From an uncultured Bacteroidota bacterium (GTDB taxonomy: Bacteria > Bacteroidota > Bacteroidia > Bacteroidales > P3): a stretch of DNA of 64,000 nucleotides. Positions within the stretch are counted from its first letter, which is position 1. Each line of letters starts with the position of its first letter. Both the position numbers and the translations under genes were made by a program. The notes beneath the pieces were generated by a model. The model was not told the origin of the DNA, searched no databases, and saw nothing but the letters and a program-made list of their open reading frames with translations. The stretch covers positions 62,001 through 126,000 of the forward strand of contig CACYJU010000003.1 of NCBI GenBank assembly GCA_902774845.1. The letters run 5' to 3'. Shown here in pieces: positions 8,336 through 15,887 of the stretch.

Positions 8336-9544
8336 TTAACGAGCCTGTGTCAGAAAACGACGCAGATGGAGATGTGTGATGCCGTCGGCATCCTGCCTAT
8401 CGACCAGTGGGGTCATCGAAACGACGTACTTCGGATAATTGTCTTTGATGGCCCGAAGATTACCGAACTCGCGCTCACGCGTAGCCTCGTCGGCGATAAT
8501 GTAGGAGGCCTGCACATAGATACGCTGCCCCTCAGGTTTGGTACACACGAAGTCAACCTCGCCTGCCTGCAGCTGGCCGACCGTCACCTCATATCCTTGT
8601 CGTCTCAGGTGATTGTAGATGATATTCTCAATCACCTTCTCGATATCCCCCTCACGAGAGCCGCCGGCCAAGGTGTTGCGTATTCCGTGGTCTTCGAAAT
8701 AATACTTGTCGTTGCTCTCAAAGAGCCGTTTCCCGTGTATGTCGTAGCGGTTCACCTTGTGAATGAGGTAAGCGTCACAGAGGAATTTGGTGTAGTTGAT
8801 GATGGCCGTAGAAGTAACACCTTCACCCTGCGACTTCATATATTTGGAGATGTTGTTGGCCGAGATGATTTTCCCTGTGTTGTCGGCCAGGAAGCGCACC
8901 AAGTTCTCGAGAAACGGCACGTTGCGTATCTGGTTGCGCATGACGACATCTTTCAGCAGCACGGTATTGTACACATCGGTCTGGTACTCGCGCGCGTCCT
9001 GCTCGTCCAACCCCATCTTCAGCAACCCCGGAAGACCTCCAAACTGGATATAATTCGCCAAGGTCGCGTCGTCGTCGGGCAGAGTGTGAAACTGCCTAAA
9101 CTCTTCGTAGCTCAACGCCTGGACATATATCTCCCTGTAACGTCCACCGATGAAGGTGCTGAGGTCGCTGCTGAGCATCTTCGAGTTCGAGCCCGTGACG
9201 ACAATCTCCACATCCGGCTCCTCGTAGTAGCTGCGAACGCTCTTTTCGAACTCCTCAATCTCCTGAATCTCGTCGATAAGAATATAGTTCACCTTCTTCC
9301 TGTTGCGACGCGAGTCGATATAGGCGTTTAGGTCACGATAAGTCTTGATGTTGTCGTACTCGTGCTTCTCCTTGTCGATGAAGATGACGTTGGCACCCTT
9401 TTGCGAGGACATTTTATCCCTGAACGAACGAAGTATATAGCTTTTACCCACACGGCGTTGACCCGTAAGGATAATGATTGTGTCCTTGCCAAGGAAACGT
9501 TCAATCTCATTCAAATAACTATGTCTTAATACCATATCCATCAT
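8336..9544 (-). CDS. AAA_14/DUF4143-type ATPase
   Basis: 402 residues. The N-terminus carries the ATP-binding domain: Walker A GQRRVGKS near residue 28 and Walker B YILIDEIQEI near 92, then the sensor-like VTGSNSKML. The second half fits DUF4143, a winged-helix plus restriction-endonuclease-like fold (FLADNTGKIISANNISKYM, ending VDFVCTKPEGQRIYVQASY). The family is widespread in Bacteroidetes, often as isolated accessory genes. Its role is not established. Transcribed alone toward the LRR genes, with its own -7 box at 9577-9584. The start is one of three ATGs close together (MMDM). Confidence 0.88.
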   Translation of the reverse strand: MMDMVLRHSYLNEIERFLGKDTIIILTGQRRVGKSYILRSFRDKMSSQKGANVIFIDKEKHEYDNIKTYRDLNAYIDSRRNRKKVNYILIDEIQEIEEFEKSVRSYYEEPDVEIVVTGSNSKMLSSDLSTFIGGRYREIYVQALSYEEFRQFHTLPDDDATLANYIQFGGLPGLLKMGLDEQDAREYQTDVYNTVLLKDVVMRNQIRNVPFLENLVRFLADNTGKIISANNISKYMKSQGEGVTSTAIINYTKFLCDAYLIHKVNRYDIHGKRLFESNDKYYFEDHGIRNTLAGGSREGDIEKVIENIIYNHLRRQGYEVTVGQLQAGEVDFVCTKPEGQRIYVQASYIIADEATREREFGNLRAIKDNYPKYVVSMTPLVDRQDADGITHLHLRRFLTQAR

Positions 9545-9576
9545 TTACCTATTTCTTTTATAAAAGATATTTGATG

Positions 9577-9584
9577 CAAATATA
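9577..9584 (-). promoter_or_regulatory. -7 box for the DUF4143 ATPase
   Basis: Reads TATATTTG on the minus strand, 33 bp before the ATG at 9544. Confidence 0.55.
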
Positions 9585-9799
9585 CAAAACTTATCCATTA
9601 TAAAAGATAAAAATAAATTTTCTATGGTTTTTCGTTGAGTTGTCCAGAAATCCAAAATCTCCTCCACCTGGTTAGTGCTCATTTTTTAAAAAAATGTCCA
9701 TTGAAAATCAGTCGATTATAAATTATTTTGTTAAAATTTCGGGGGTCGATGTCGGTTTTGGGCAGTTTTTGCTACTATTTATATAAAGGGGGAAATTGT

Positions 9800-9847
9800 G
9801 ATTGCTTGATTGCTCGATTGCTTGATTGCTTGATTGCTTGATGTGTT
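9800..9847. repeat. 8-bp tandem array, six units
   Basis: GATTGCTT, GATTGCTC, three further GATTGCTT and then GATGTGTT, in exact 8-bp phase. The same octamer family recurs across the window (17138-17169, 17895-17942, 60047-60070 and inside two C25 genes). Confidence 0.9.
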
Positions 9848-9896
9848 AGTGATGGTTGAAGAGATTGCTTCGCTTAATGGCATAATGGTTCACGAT

Positions 9897-9955
9897 GGAA
9901 GATGTAAGATGTAAGAAGGAAGATGTAAGAAGGAAGAGGGAAGAAGGAAGAGGGA
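9897..9955. repeat. Purine-rich degenerate repeat (GGAAGATGTAAGA family)
   Basis: Repeats of GGAAGATGTAAGA and GGAAGAGGGAAG. Reverse-complement relatives (CATCTTACATCTTAC, CTTCCCTCTTCCC) lie at 61988-62030, and CATCTTACATCTTCC near 2850. Confidence 0.75.
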
Positions 9956-10043
9956 ATTATGGTTTATGGTTCACGGTTCAAGATAAAAAAAAATTTGCTT
10001 CGCTTAATAGTTTAAAAGTTCAATCGTTATAAAATTAAATAAT

Positions 10044-10427
10044 ATGAAAAAAGCTTTGTTTTATTTTGCGGCTGTGACGCTGCTGATGGTGGGCATGGCA
10101 TCTTGTGACCCCGAGGAAGATATTATCGACAATCCTCGCGACACGACACAGACAACAAGTCAGACGGATTCCTATACAGGTATTCTCTGCCAGACAGCCA
10201 ACCCTGCCGAGACGGAACCCGTAGTGCCTGGGTTGGTATGGGCGCTGGATGTGGACAGCAACGTGTACAGACTCGAATACGAGGGGCATCTCATCTGGGC
10301 CGAAGATTCAATAATGGGTGTAACCCACTCAGTTGGCGACACCGTCACCTATAACGGGACTTTGCAGACGCGAAGAGACGTCAACGACAGCATCTACACG
10401 GTGTTGGCGATAGTTCAGGGTGCATAG
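10044..10427 (+). CDS. Small lipoprotein, paralogue of the gene at 14483
   Basis: 127 residues. A signal peptide ends in a lipobox (VGMASC, Cys about 21), so it should be a lipoprotein. An Asp/Thr-rich linker (DTTQTTSQTDSYTGIL) is followed by a small domain with NPAETEPVVPGLVWALDVDSNVYRLE and HLIWAEDSIMGVTHSVGDTVTYNG. The gene at 14483 has the same layout and most of the same words. No family name recognised. It is first in a string running to 13431, and the ECF sigma gene starts 18 bp after its stop. It may be the envelope component of that system, but this is inference from position. Confidence 0.75.
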   Translation: MKKALFYFAAVTLLMVGMASCDPEEDIIDNPRDTTQTTSQTDSYTGILCQTANPAETEPVVPGLVWALDVDSNVYRLEYEGHLIWAEDSIMGVTHSVGDTVTYNGTLQTRRDVNDSIYTVLAIVQGA

Positions 10428-10445
10428 ATCTTCTGGCAATATTGT

Positions 10446-10988
10446 ATGCAGGAAAAGGGAAAAGAGCATAAGGTGGAGCTGTACGAAGATCAGTTCACGA
10501 AGCTGATCGAGGCTCACAAGGAGATGATACTCCATGTGTGCTGCACACGTACACGCTACCGCAAGGGGGCCGGCGACATCAAGTCTACCGAAGACCTGTT
10601 CCAGGAGATTGCCAGCGAGCTCTGGAACACCTGGTCCACGCTGCGCACGGCAGAGAACCAAGCTGGATGGATATACCGTGTGGCGGTGAATGTGGCCATA
10701 AGACAGTACCGCACCGACCGTCGCATACCGCCGCACGAGAGCCTGGAGCGTCACCTCGAGACCCTGTCCGAGCCTTCCGACGAGAGCATCATCTCGGAAC
10801 TCTACAAGCTGATAGACAACCTCGACGAGAAAGACCGTGAGCTGATATTATACTTCCTCGACGGGATGAAGCAGACTGATATAGGTGAGAGGATGGGTCT
10901 CAGCGAGGATGCGGTGAACAAACGCATAAGGCGAATCAAAGACAAGATGAAAGACATGAACGAAAAAAAGAAGGAGGATCAAAAATGA
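10446..10988 (+). CDS. ECF-type RNA polymerase sigma factor
   Basis: 180 residues, normal for an ECF sigma factor. Region 2 at about 13-97 (STEDLFQEIASELWNTW then GWIYRVAVNVAIRQYRTDRR) and region 4 at about 118-168 (DNLDEKDRELILYFLDGMKQTDIGERMGLSEDAVNKRIRRIKDKM, a clear helix-turn-helix). No membrane span, unlike the sigma gene at 3056. It overlaps the next gene by four bases (ATGA), which suggests coupled translation with the three-span membrane protein that follows, the usual place for an anti-sigma factor. Targets unknown; the operon itself is the first guess. Confidence 0.9.
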   Translation: MQEKGKEHKVELYEDQFTKLIEAHKEMILHVCCTRTRYRKGAGDIKSTEDLFQEIASELWNTWSTLRTAENQAGWIYRVAVNVAIRQYRTDRRIPPHESLERHLETLSEPSDESIISELYKLIDNLDEKDRELILYFLDGMKQTDIGERMGLSEDAVNKRIRRIKDKMKDMNEKKKEDQK

Positions 10989-11515
10989 ACAATAAACAGA
11001 CAAGACCGACCGTTGACGAGATGTTCGCCGCCTACGAGCGACAGCGAGAGGCTGTGGAAGAGATGTCGATGCAGATAGAGAGCCGCGGAGGACTGCGCCT
11101 GCGGCGGTTCACACGGCGTCGTCGGCGTATGGTGACCAACATAGTGCTTTCGGTGGTGAGCCTTGCCGCCTTCGGCGGCTGCGTCGTGGGCCTTGCCGCC
11201 TTCGGCGGCGACGGCATCGACCGCTTGTCCTTCGTGCTGGCCGCCGTGGTGTCGGCTGTCTGCTTCGTGGCCTGCACGGTGCTGGCCATAAGCCAGCGGC
11301 GTATAAGCCCGCTTCCGGTAGAGGAGGTGTACAGACGGGCTCAGCGGCAGGAGACGATAGACACAGTGGTGCACCGTCTGAGCGTCACAGGCGTGGCCAT
11401 GGCGCTTTTCCTGCTGGTGATGCCGGTGTACGGGGCAAAGTCCTACTTCGGTCAGCACGACCGCACATCCGAGGTAGAGAAAGTAGATTGTATGTTTAAA
11501 ACCAGAATGATATGA
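10985..11515 (+). CDS. Three-span membrane protein, possible anti-sigma partner
   Basis: 176 residues. An N-terminal hydrophilic segment of about 48 residues (DEMFAAYERQREAVEEM, then the very basic RRFTRRRRRM) is followed by spans at about 50-73, 81-103 and 132-150. The basic patch before span 1 predicts a cytoplasmic N-terminus. It starts inside the sigma gene stop and ends inside the next start, both by ATGA. No zinc-finger anti-sigma motif (HxxxCxxC) is visible, so the anti-sigma role rests on position and topology only. Span 1 contains a 20-bp direct repeat at 30-bp spacing (LAAFGG twice), an in-frame internal duplication. Confidence 0.6.
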   Translation: MNNKQTRPTVDEMFAAYERQREAVEEMSMQIESRGGLRLRRFTRRRRRMVTNIVLSVVSLAAFGGCVVGLAAFGGDGIDRLSFVLAAVVSAVCFVACTVLAISQRRISPLPVEEVYRRAQRQETIDTVVHRLSVTGVAMALFLLVMPVYGAKSYFGQHDRTSEVEKVDCMFKTRMI

Positions 11516-12078
11516 AAAAGTATTGGAATGTCATTTCGATTGTTGTATGCCTGCTGCTTCTGGGTGCAGCGGTGCTGATGCGTGTCTGTCCGCGCAAGCC
11601 TTCGCCCGACGGACTGGGCAGAATATACTGTCTCTATGCCGACAGCAAGCATATCGATGCGTCGCTCATCAAAGGCTACCGCATCAACGACACGCTGAAG
11701 ATGGACGTGGTGATACTGGAGGGCATCGACACGACAGGCTGGGCACAGCTGAAGAAAGAGTTTGACATAAAGACACACAAAGAACAAGAGTGCCCTAAAG
11801 AGTTCACATACGAGGATTGGATAGCACTTGACACCATGCCGGGATGCACCTTTTTCCGTATCAAAAGGAAAGACCCTATGCTGCGAGTCCCGCCTAACAA
11901 GCCTTCGCCCGACGACTATGCTGTCTTCTGGCAACATGGTACCAGTATGATTTTTATCTTCGACACCAAGGACGGCGATGAGCACACTGCGGTGTTATAT
12001 AAAACATCCAACGAAGTGTTTAAAGATTGCCCGAATGATGAAGAAGAAAAAGATAATAACCAAATAAATCTGTTATGA
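11512..12078 (+). CDS. Single-span membrane-anchored protein of unknown function
   Basis: 188 residues. An N-terminal anchor (about 5-27, WNVISIVVCLLLLGAAVLM) is followed by an outward-facing domain. Two similar motifs, RKPSPDG near 30 and NKPSPDDY near 128, suggest an internal duplication. The acidic tail is DEEEKDNNQ. No recognised family. It overlaps both neighbours by four bases, so it is co-translated with the sigma/membrane-protein pair and may be a sensor or partner of it. Confidence 0.65.
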   Translation: MKKYWNVISIVVCLLLLGAAVLMRVCPRKPSPDGLGRIYCLYADSKHIDASLIKGYRINDTLKMDVVILEGIDTTGWAQLKKEFDIKTHKEQECPKEFTYEDWIALDTMPGCTFFRIKRKDPMLRVPPNKPSPDDYAVFWQHGTSMIFIFDTKDGDEHTAVLYKTSNEVFKDCPNDEEEKDNNQINLL

Positions 12079-12677
12079 AAAAGACATTATTATTTACCCT
12101 GCTGGTCGTCAGCACGGTTTTTGCCTTCGGGCAGAGGATTCCGTATATGGCAAAGGTTGCCGACGGAGTGTATATCGACGTGGCCGAAGTGAGCATCGAG
12201 GCTTGGCTGGAATATGACTGGGACATCTCAAACCGCTACGGGGCAGGCTCCCCTCAACGGCAGGCGCTTTTGCCCGACAGTTCAGCCTTCACCGCCCTCT
12301 ATGGATACGGCTACGAGAGAGTCAAGCATCAGGTCTCCCTCAACAGCCAGTACCGTCACTGCCCTGTCGTGGGCTTGAGCCGCGAGCAGTGCGAGGCCTA
12401 CTGCGCTTGGCGTACGGAAAAATGCAGCGGCAATAAATGTTACCAGCCGAAAGGTCGCCCCGTGGTCTTTTCGCTGCCCTCGGCGAGCGACTATGCCATA
12501 GCGTCGGACAAAGCCAAGACCACCAACCGTATGCCCGGAGCCCCAGTCAAAGCGAAGAAAAGCGGACGCGTGAACGGACTGCACGACAACGTGCCGGAAC
12601 TCCTCGCCACCTCGCCAGCCAAAGAACTCCCCGCGGCACCGCACGGTTTCCGCTGCATTGCCAGAACGACAAGATAA
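12075..12677 (+). CDS. Truncated FGE/SUMF1-like secreted protein
   Basis: 200 residues. Signal peptide to about 20 (VSTVFAFGQ). The rest follows the formylglycine-generating-enzyme-like fold in compressed form: VAEVSIEAWLEY at the start, CPVVGLSREQCEAYCAWRTE (the W..A..YC.W signature), VVFSLPSASDYA, GLHDNVPELLATS in place of the usual GNVWEW region, and GFRCIART at the end. The 40-50 residues that normally lie between GNVWEW and GFR, which hold the catalytic cysteines of true FGEs, are missing. It is therefore probably a structural or binding relative, as in GldJ/GldK-like proteins. It overlaps the preceding gene by ATGA. Confidence 0.65.
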   Translation: MKKTLLFTLLVVSTVFAFGQRIPYMAKVADGVYIDVAEVSIEAWLEYDWDISNRYGAGSPQRQALLPDSSAFTALYGYGYERVKHQVSLNSQYRHCPVVGLSREQCEAYCAWRTEKCSGNKCYQPKGRPVVFSLPSASDYAIASDKAKTTNRMPGAPVKAKKSGRVNGLHDNVPELLATSPAKELPAAPHGFRCIARTTR

Positions 12678-12690
12678 TAGTGGAAATGCA

Positions 12691-13431
12691 ATGAAAAGAC
12701 CGTTCTTCTTTTTCCTTCTTTCGATTGCATCTCTTTTTTTCTGTGGTTGCGGTTTGATACAGGTCTGTATTGAAAGCCCACGTGACATAGCCAACGCTTA
12801 TAAATACACCGACCAAAGTCCGCTGACAGTCGAGGGGTTAAAGCACCTGATAATGGACGACACGGTACACTACAAGGTTGTGGCTATTTACAGTCATTGT
12901 TGTGGACCTTGCCATGAGCAAATGAAGATGACTTACAGCAAACTGTGGAATGCAGATACGTCTCATATCCGCTGGTATTTTGTGTTGAACGACTGCTCGT
13001 CGTTGAAATACGACAACACCAAATTTTTGAAACGGTTCGGCATAGAGACTCCTTATATGTACTATCTTCGTGACGACGATTCGCGTTTCTCATCAACAGC
13101 TGACGACCGATACCTTAACATTGCGAAATATGTATTTGACCGCCAGCCGGAGCTAGAAGATGTAATCTTCGGCATACCTTGCCTTTTTGTGGTAAATCCA
13201 CAGGGCAGACTGAAAACCGAGCACCGTCGCTATGCCGACGGCACAGTTGTAGTGGGTAACGTCAACTGGATAGACTTCCTGCTCGACAATGACACTTGTA
13301 GTGATACTCTATTGAAAAAGCTGAGGAGTGTGACCGAGCTCGACTTTGACCGCTGTGATACTTCAGACTGGTCAGATATGGGTGAATATCCACGCAAGCA
13401 TAGAATATGCACCCCTGATGGGTGCAATTAA
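12691..13431 (+). CDS. Thioredoxin-fold lipoprotein with CGPC
   Basis: 246 residues from the ATG at 12691. An earlier in-frame start at 12658 would put non-signal residues before the signal peptide. The signal peptide ends in a lipobox (LFFCGC, Cys 18 or 20). A thioredoxin-like active site, CGPC, is at residues 71-74 in VVAIYSHCCGPCHEQM, followed by WYFVLNDC and an expected cis-Pro region (FGIPCLFVVNPQGRL). Known relatives of the TlpA/thioredoxin type act as periplasmic or outer-membrane reductases. It closes the string of overlapping genes that began at 10044. An extra Cys beside the active site (CCGPC) is unusual. Confidence 0.75.
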   Translation: MKRPFFFFLLSIASLFFCGCGLIQVCIESPRDIANAYKYTDQSPLTVEGLKHLIMDDTVHYKVVAIYSHCCGPCHEQMKMTYSKLWNADTSHIRWYFVLNDCSSLKYDNTKFLKRFGIETPYMYYLRDDDSRFSSTADDRYLNIAKYVFDRQPELEDVIFGIPCLFVVNPQGRLKTEHRRYADGTVVVGNVNWIDFLLDNDTCSDTLLKKLRSVTELDFDRCDTSDWSDMGEYPRKHRICTPDGCN

Positions 13432-13736
13432 TTTCCAACTCCCACGAAAAGTTTTATTGGACTTCAATATTTTTGGCAATAATATAGGAGTTGACCTAAA
13501 TCTATCTCAAACAACTTGTATTTCAGAAAAATATGACCCTAATACTTCATACATTATACAAAAAGATGATTATTGCTGAGTTTCAATCTGTTATACTGTT
13601 TTTCGGGTCAACATCTATACCATCGCCAAAAAAATAGTTAGTCGTCAACAATTACATTTATCAAATGCTTTAGCATTCATAAGCACCGCTTAAATAAAAT
13701 ACACCTATCGAATAAAACACTAATAACAAAAATCCC
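13432..13736. other. AT-rich intergenic region
   Basis: 305 bases with no supported gene. A short open frame (13346-13579) overlaps the end of the upstream gene out of frame and has no protein-like features. No clear TAnnTTTG box or hairpin is seen. Confidence 0.5.
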
Positions 13737-14429
13737 ATGAAGAAAACACTAATCCTAACATGCCTCGCGTCACTTACAATCGCAATGCTTTCGAGCTGCA
13801 ACAACAAGAACGCCAAAACCGGCGACGCCGAAAACAACACAAATGAGGCCGAATGGGTCGATTTAGGCCTCCCGAGCGGTTTACTGTGGGCAAAATGCAA
13901 CCTCGGAGCCACAGCACCCGAAAAGTTTGGCGACTACTACGCCTGGGGCGAGACAATGCCTAAACACGAATACAGCATGGCGACATACTCCTACTACGAC
14001 CAGGATGGCGAGAACTACGCCCTTAACAAATACAACACGCAGGAATCCGAAGGTCTCGTCGATAGCCTGACCGTACTTGAGGCAGCAGACGACGCCGCCA
14101 CAGCCTTGTTGGGCGAGGGAGCTCGCATACCTACCGACGCCGAATGGCAGGAACTGCTCGACAACACGACGGCAAAATGGACAACGCAGAACGGCGTCAA
14201 AGGATACCTGCTTACCGCAGCCAACGGCAACAACCTCTTCCTGCCCGCAGCAGGCTGGATGGATGGCGACTCTCACCTCAGCAAAAACACAGGCGACTAC
14301 TGGTCGTCATCTCTCGAGACGCTCCTTCCGAACAACGCACATATTCTCAACTTCGGAAGCACTGGTTTACGTGTGAGCAACTACGAGCGATTCCACGGAA
14401 GCCCCATCCGCCCCGTCCACCAGAATTAA
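13737..14429 (+). CDS. Fib_succ_major-type lipoprotein
   Basis: 230 residues. Lipoprotein signal MKKTLILTCLASLTIAMLSSC. Then an Asn-rich linker and the Fibrobacter succinogenes major paralogous domain: EWVDLGLPSGLLWAKCNLGA, GDYYAWGET, ARIPTDAEWQELL, GNNLFLPAAGW and GDYWSSS, ending GSPIRPVHQ. This domain is common in gut and rumen Bacteroidales surface lipoproteins and is distantly FGE-like. Its function is unknown. The gene at 14905 has the same signal peptide and start of domain almost word for word, so the pair is a local duplication with a different lipoprotein gene inserted between. Confidence 0.85.
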   Translation: MKKTLILTCLASLTIAMLSSCNNKNAKTGDAENNTNEAEWVDLGLPSGLLWAKCNLGATAPEKFGDYYAWGETMPKHEYSMATYSYYDQDGENYALNKYNTQESEGLVDSLTVLEAADDAATALLGEGARIPTDAEWQELLDNTTAKWTTQNGVKGYLLTAANGNNLFLPAAGWMDGDSHLSKNTGDYWSSSLETLLPNNAHILNFGSTGLRVSNYERFHGSPIRPVHQN

Positions 14430-14482
14430 CCATCGTTCACTTTGCATATAATATATCGTATAACCCATAAAACAATAAGATT

Positions 14483-14881
14483 ATGAAAAAGACAACAATT
14501 CAATCAAAGAAGCTGCGTGTCCGTCTGTTCTTTATGGCTGTAGCTCTGATGGGCATGATGATGGTGGCATGCGAAGACGAGGACACCCCTACCGACACCC
14601 CGCAGGACACAACACAGACAACGACACAAGCCAACACCTATTCAGGCATACTGAATCAGGTGAACAACCCCGCCGAAACCGAACCAGCTGTACCAGGATT
14701 GGTTTGGGCACTGACGGTAGAGAGCAACACACACATACTCGAACATAACGGGAGCGTCATCTGGGCAGAAGACCCGATACTTGGCGTGAACCACTCGGCA
14801 GGCGACTCCGCCTCGTACAGCGGCACCATCCAAACCAAAAGCGACATGCACGGCGAGGCCTACACCGTGCTGGCAATATGA
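14483..14881 (+). CDS. Small lipoprotein, paralogue of the gene at 10044
   Basis: 132 residues. A longer basic N-terminus (MKKTTIQSKKLRVRL) precedes the signal peptide and lipobox (MMMVAC). DTTQTTTQANTYSGILNQ and NPAETEPAVPGLVWALTVESNTHILE repeat the architecture of the 10044 product. Its stop overlaps the longest possible start of the next gene by ATGA. Two copies flanking the sigma operon and the Fib_succ_major pair suggest that a block containing both lipoprotein types was duplicated and then rearranged. Confidence 0.75.
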   Translation: MKKTTIQSKKLRVRLFFMAVALMGMMMVACEDEDTPTDTPQDTTQTTTQANTYSGILNQVNNPAETEPAVPGLVWALTVESNTHILEHNGSVIWAEDPILGVNHSAGDSASYSGTIQTKSDMHGEAYTVLAI

Positions 14882-14904
14882 ATTCACTAATAAAACAACA
14901 ACCA

Positions 14905-15429
14905 ATGAAAAAAACACTAATCCTAATGAGCCTTGCGGCACTTACAATCGCAATGCTTTCGAGCTGCAACAACAAGAACGCCAAGACAACCGAAACAGAT
15001 AACAACACGGCGGAAGCCGAATGGGTCGATTTGGGCCTACCTAGCGGCACCCAATGGAAATCGGTCAACGAGGAGGGTTACTACACCTATGACGAGGCGG
15101 TGGAGAAATTCGGCAGAAGTCTGCCTAGCGATACCCTCTGGTATGAACTGGAATGTTGCGACTGGAGCTGGACAGGCGACGGCTACACGGTGGTCGGTCC
15201 CAACGGTAACTCGCTATTTCTTCCAGCCGCTGGAATCCGCAGCTGCGAGGGTGCTGTGGTTATGGAAGCTAATAATGGACCGATGGGTTCGTATTGGTCG
15301 TCGATAGTCGAAGATCAAGATTCAAGGAACGCAAAGATCTGGATAATAGACTCAACCATATACAACAATGCCGGCAACCCACGCTGTCTCGGCGGCTCGG
15401 TGAGATTGGTGCAAAGAGTCGAGGAATGA
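14905..15429 (+). CDS. Fib_succ_major-type lipoprotein, shorter paralogue
   Basis: 174 residues from the ATG at 14905, whose product (MKKTLILMSLAALTIAMLSSC) matches the signal peptide of the 13737 gene. An upstream in-frame ATG at 14878 overlaps the preceding gene. Domain words: EWVDLGLPSGTQWKSVNEEGYYTYDEA, SLPSDTLWYELECC, GNSLFLPAAGI, GSYWSSIVED and GGSVRLVQRVEE. It lacks the GDYYAWGET section of the longer paralogue. The start of the next gene overlaps its stop by ATGA, so expression is probably coupled. Confidence 0.8.
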   Translation: MKKTLILMSLAALTIAMLSSCNNKNAKTTETDNNTAEAEWVDLGLPSGTQWKSVNEEGYYTYDEAVEKFGRSLPSDTLWYELECCDWSWTGDGYTVVGPNGNSLFLPAAGIRSCEGAVVMEANNGPMGSYWSSIVEDQDSRNAKIWIIDSTIYNNAGNPRCLGGSVRLVQRVEE

Positions 15430-15836
15430 AACACAAAGTATTGTTGTATAGCCTTCTGGCAACCTCGCTATTGATGACAGCGTGCTTCGGGAAGAAGACG
15501 GATTACGAGTACCACGGATTTCTATATTCTGACAGCACGATGACTAATCCTATCGGTGGTGCGGTTTTGACATTCGGCGGAACGCAACCCTACTATTCAT
15601 CCGATGCTGGCTATTGGCAGCTCGGCTCGGCAGTTACCGACAGCAACGGTTACTGGCAGTTCCTGCATATCCGCAGCCAGAACAGTGAACAGCAGAACTC
15701 TGCCAAGTGGAGTAGGGATGCTGATTTTCTAATGATTACCTACAACGGAGACACATTGTTTTGGTACTATGATGGTTTTAAAGACACGTTGAAGTTCTAC
15801 CCAGGTTGCTCTTGGAACCCTTATCCAGACAAATAA
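15426..15836 (+). CDS. Small lipoprotein with an Ig/transthyretin-like domain
   Basis: 136 residues from the ATG at 15426, which overlaps the previous stop. An upstream start at 15294 would lie inside that gene and lack a signal. Lipobox LLMTAC (Cys 20). The domain GFLYSDSTMTNPIGGAVLTF, then GSAVTDSNGYWQF, resembles the carboxypeptidase-regulatory/transthyretin-like fold common in Bacteroidales envelope proteins. Function unknown. The CPBP gene follows after about 50 bp. Confidence 0.7.
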   Translation: MKHKVLLYSLLATSLLMTACFGKKTDYEYHGFLYSDSTMTNPIGGAVLTFGGTQPYYSSDAGYWQLGSAVTDSNGYWQFLHIRSQNSEQQNSAKWSRDADFLMITYNGDTLFWYYDGFKDTLKFYPGCSWNPYPDK

Positions 15837-15887
15837 CACGAGGAATCCTGCAGCAGAAGATACAAACAGAACAAAAAAAGCATCGCC

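Larger units (their letters stand above)
9545..10043. other. Intergenic region with promoter and purine-rich repeats
   Basis: No gene in about 500 bases. It contains the ATPase promoter, a six-unit octamer array (9800-9847), a purine-rich repeat (9897-9955) and two copies of TTGCTTCGCTTAAT near 9866 and 9993. The last 20 bases before 10044 are AT-rich. Confidence 0.7.

Noticed and set aside
13346..13579. 77-residue frame after the CGPC lipoprotein
   Set aside because: Overlaps that gene out of frame, AT-driven, no signal or domain.
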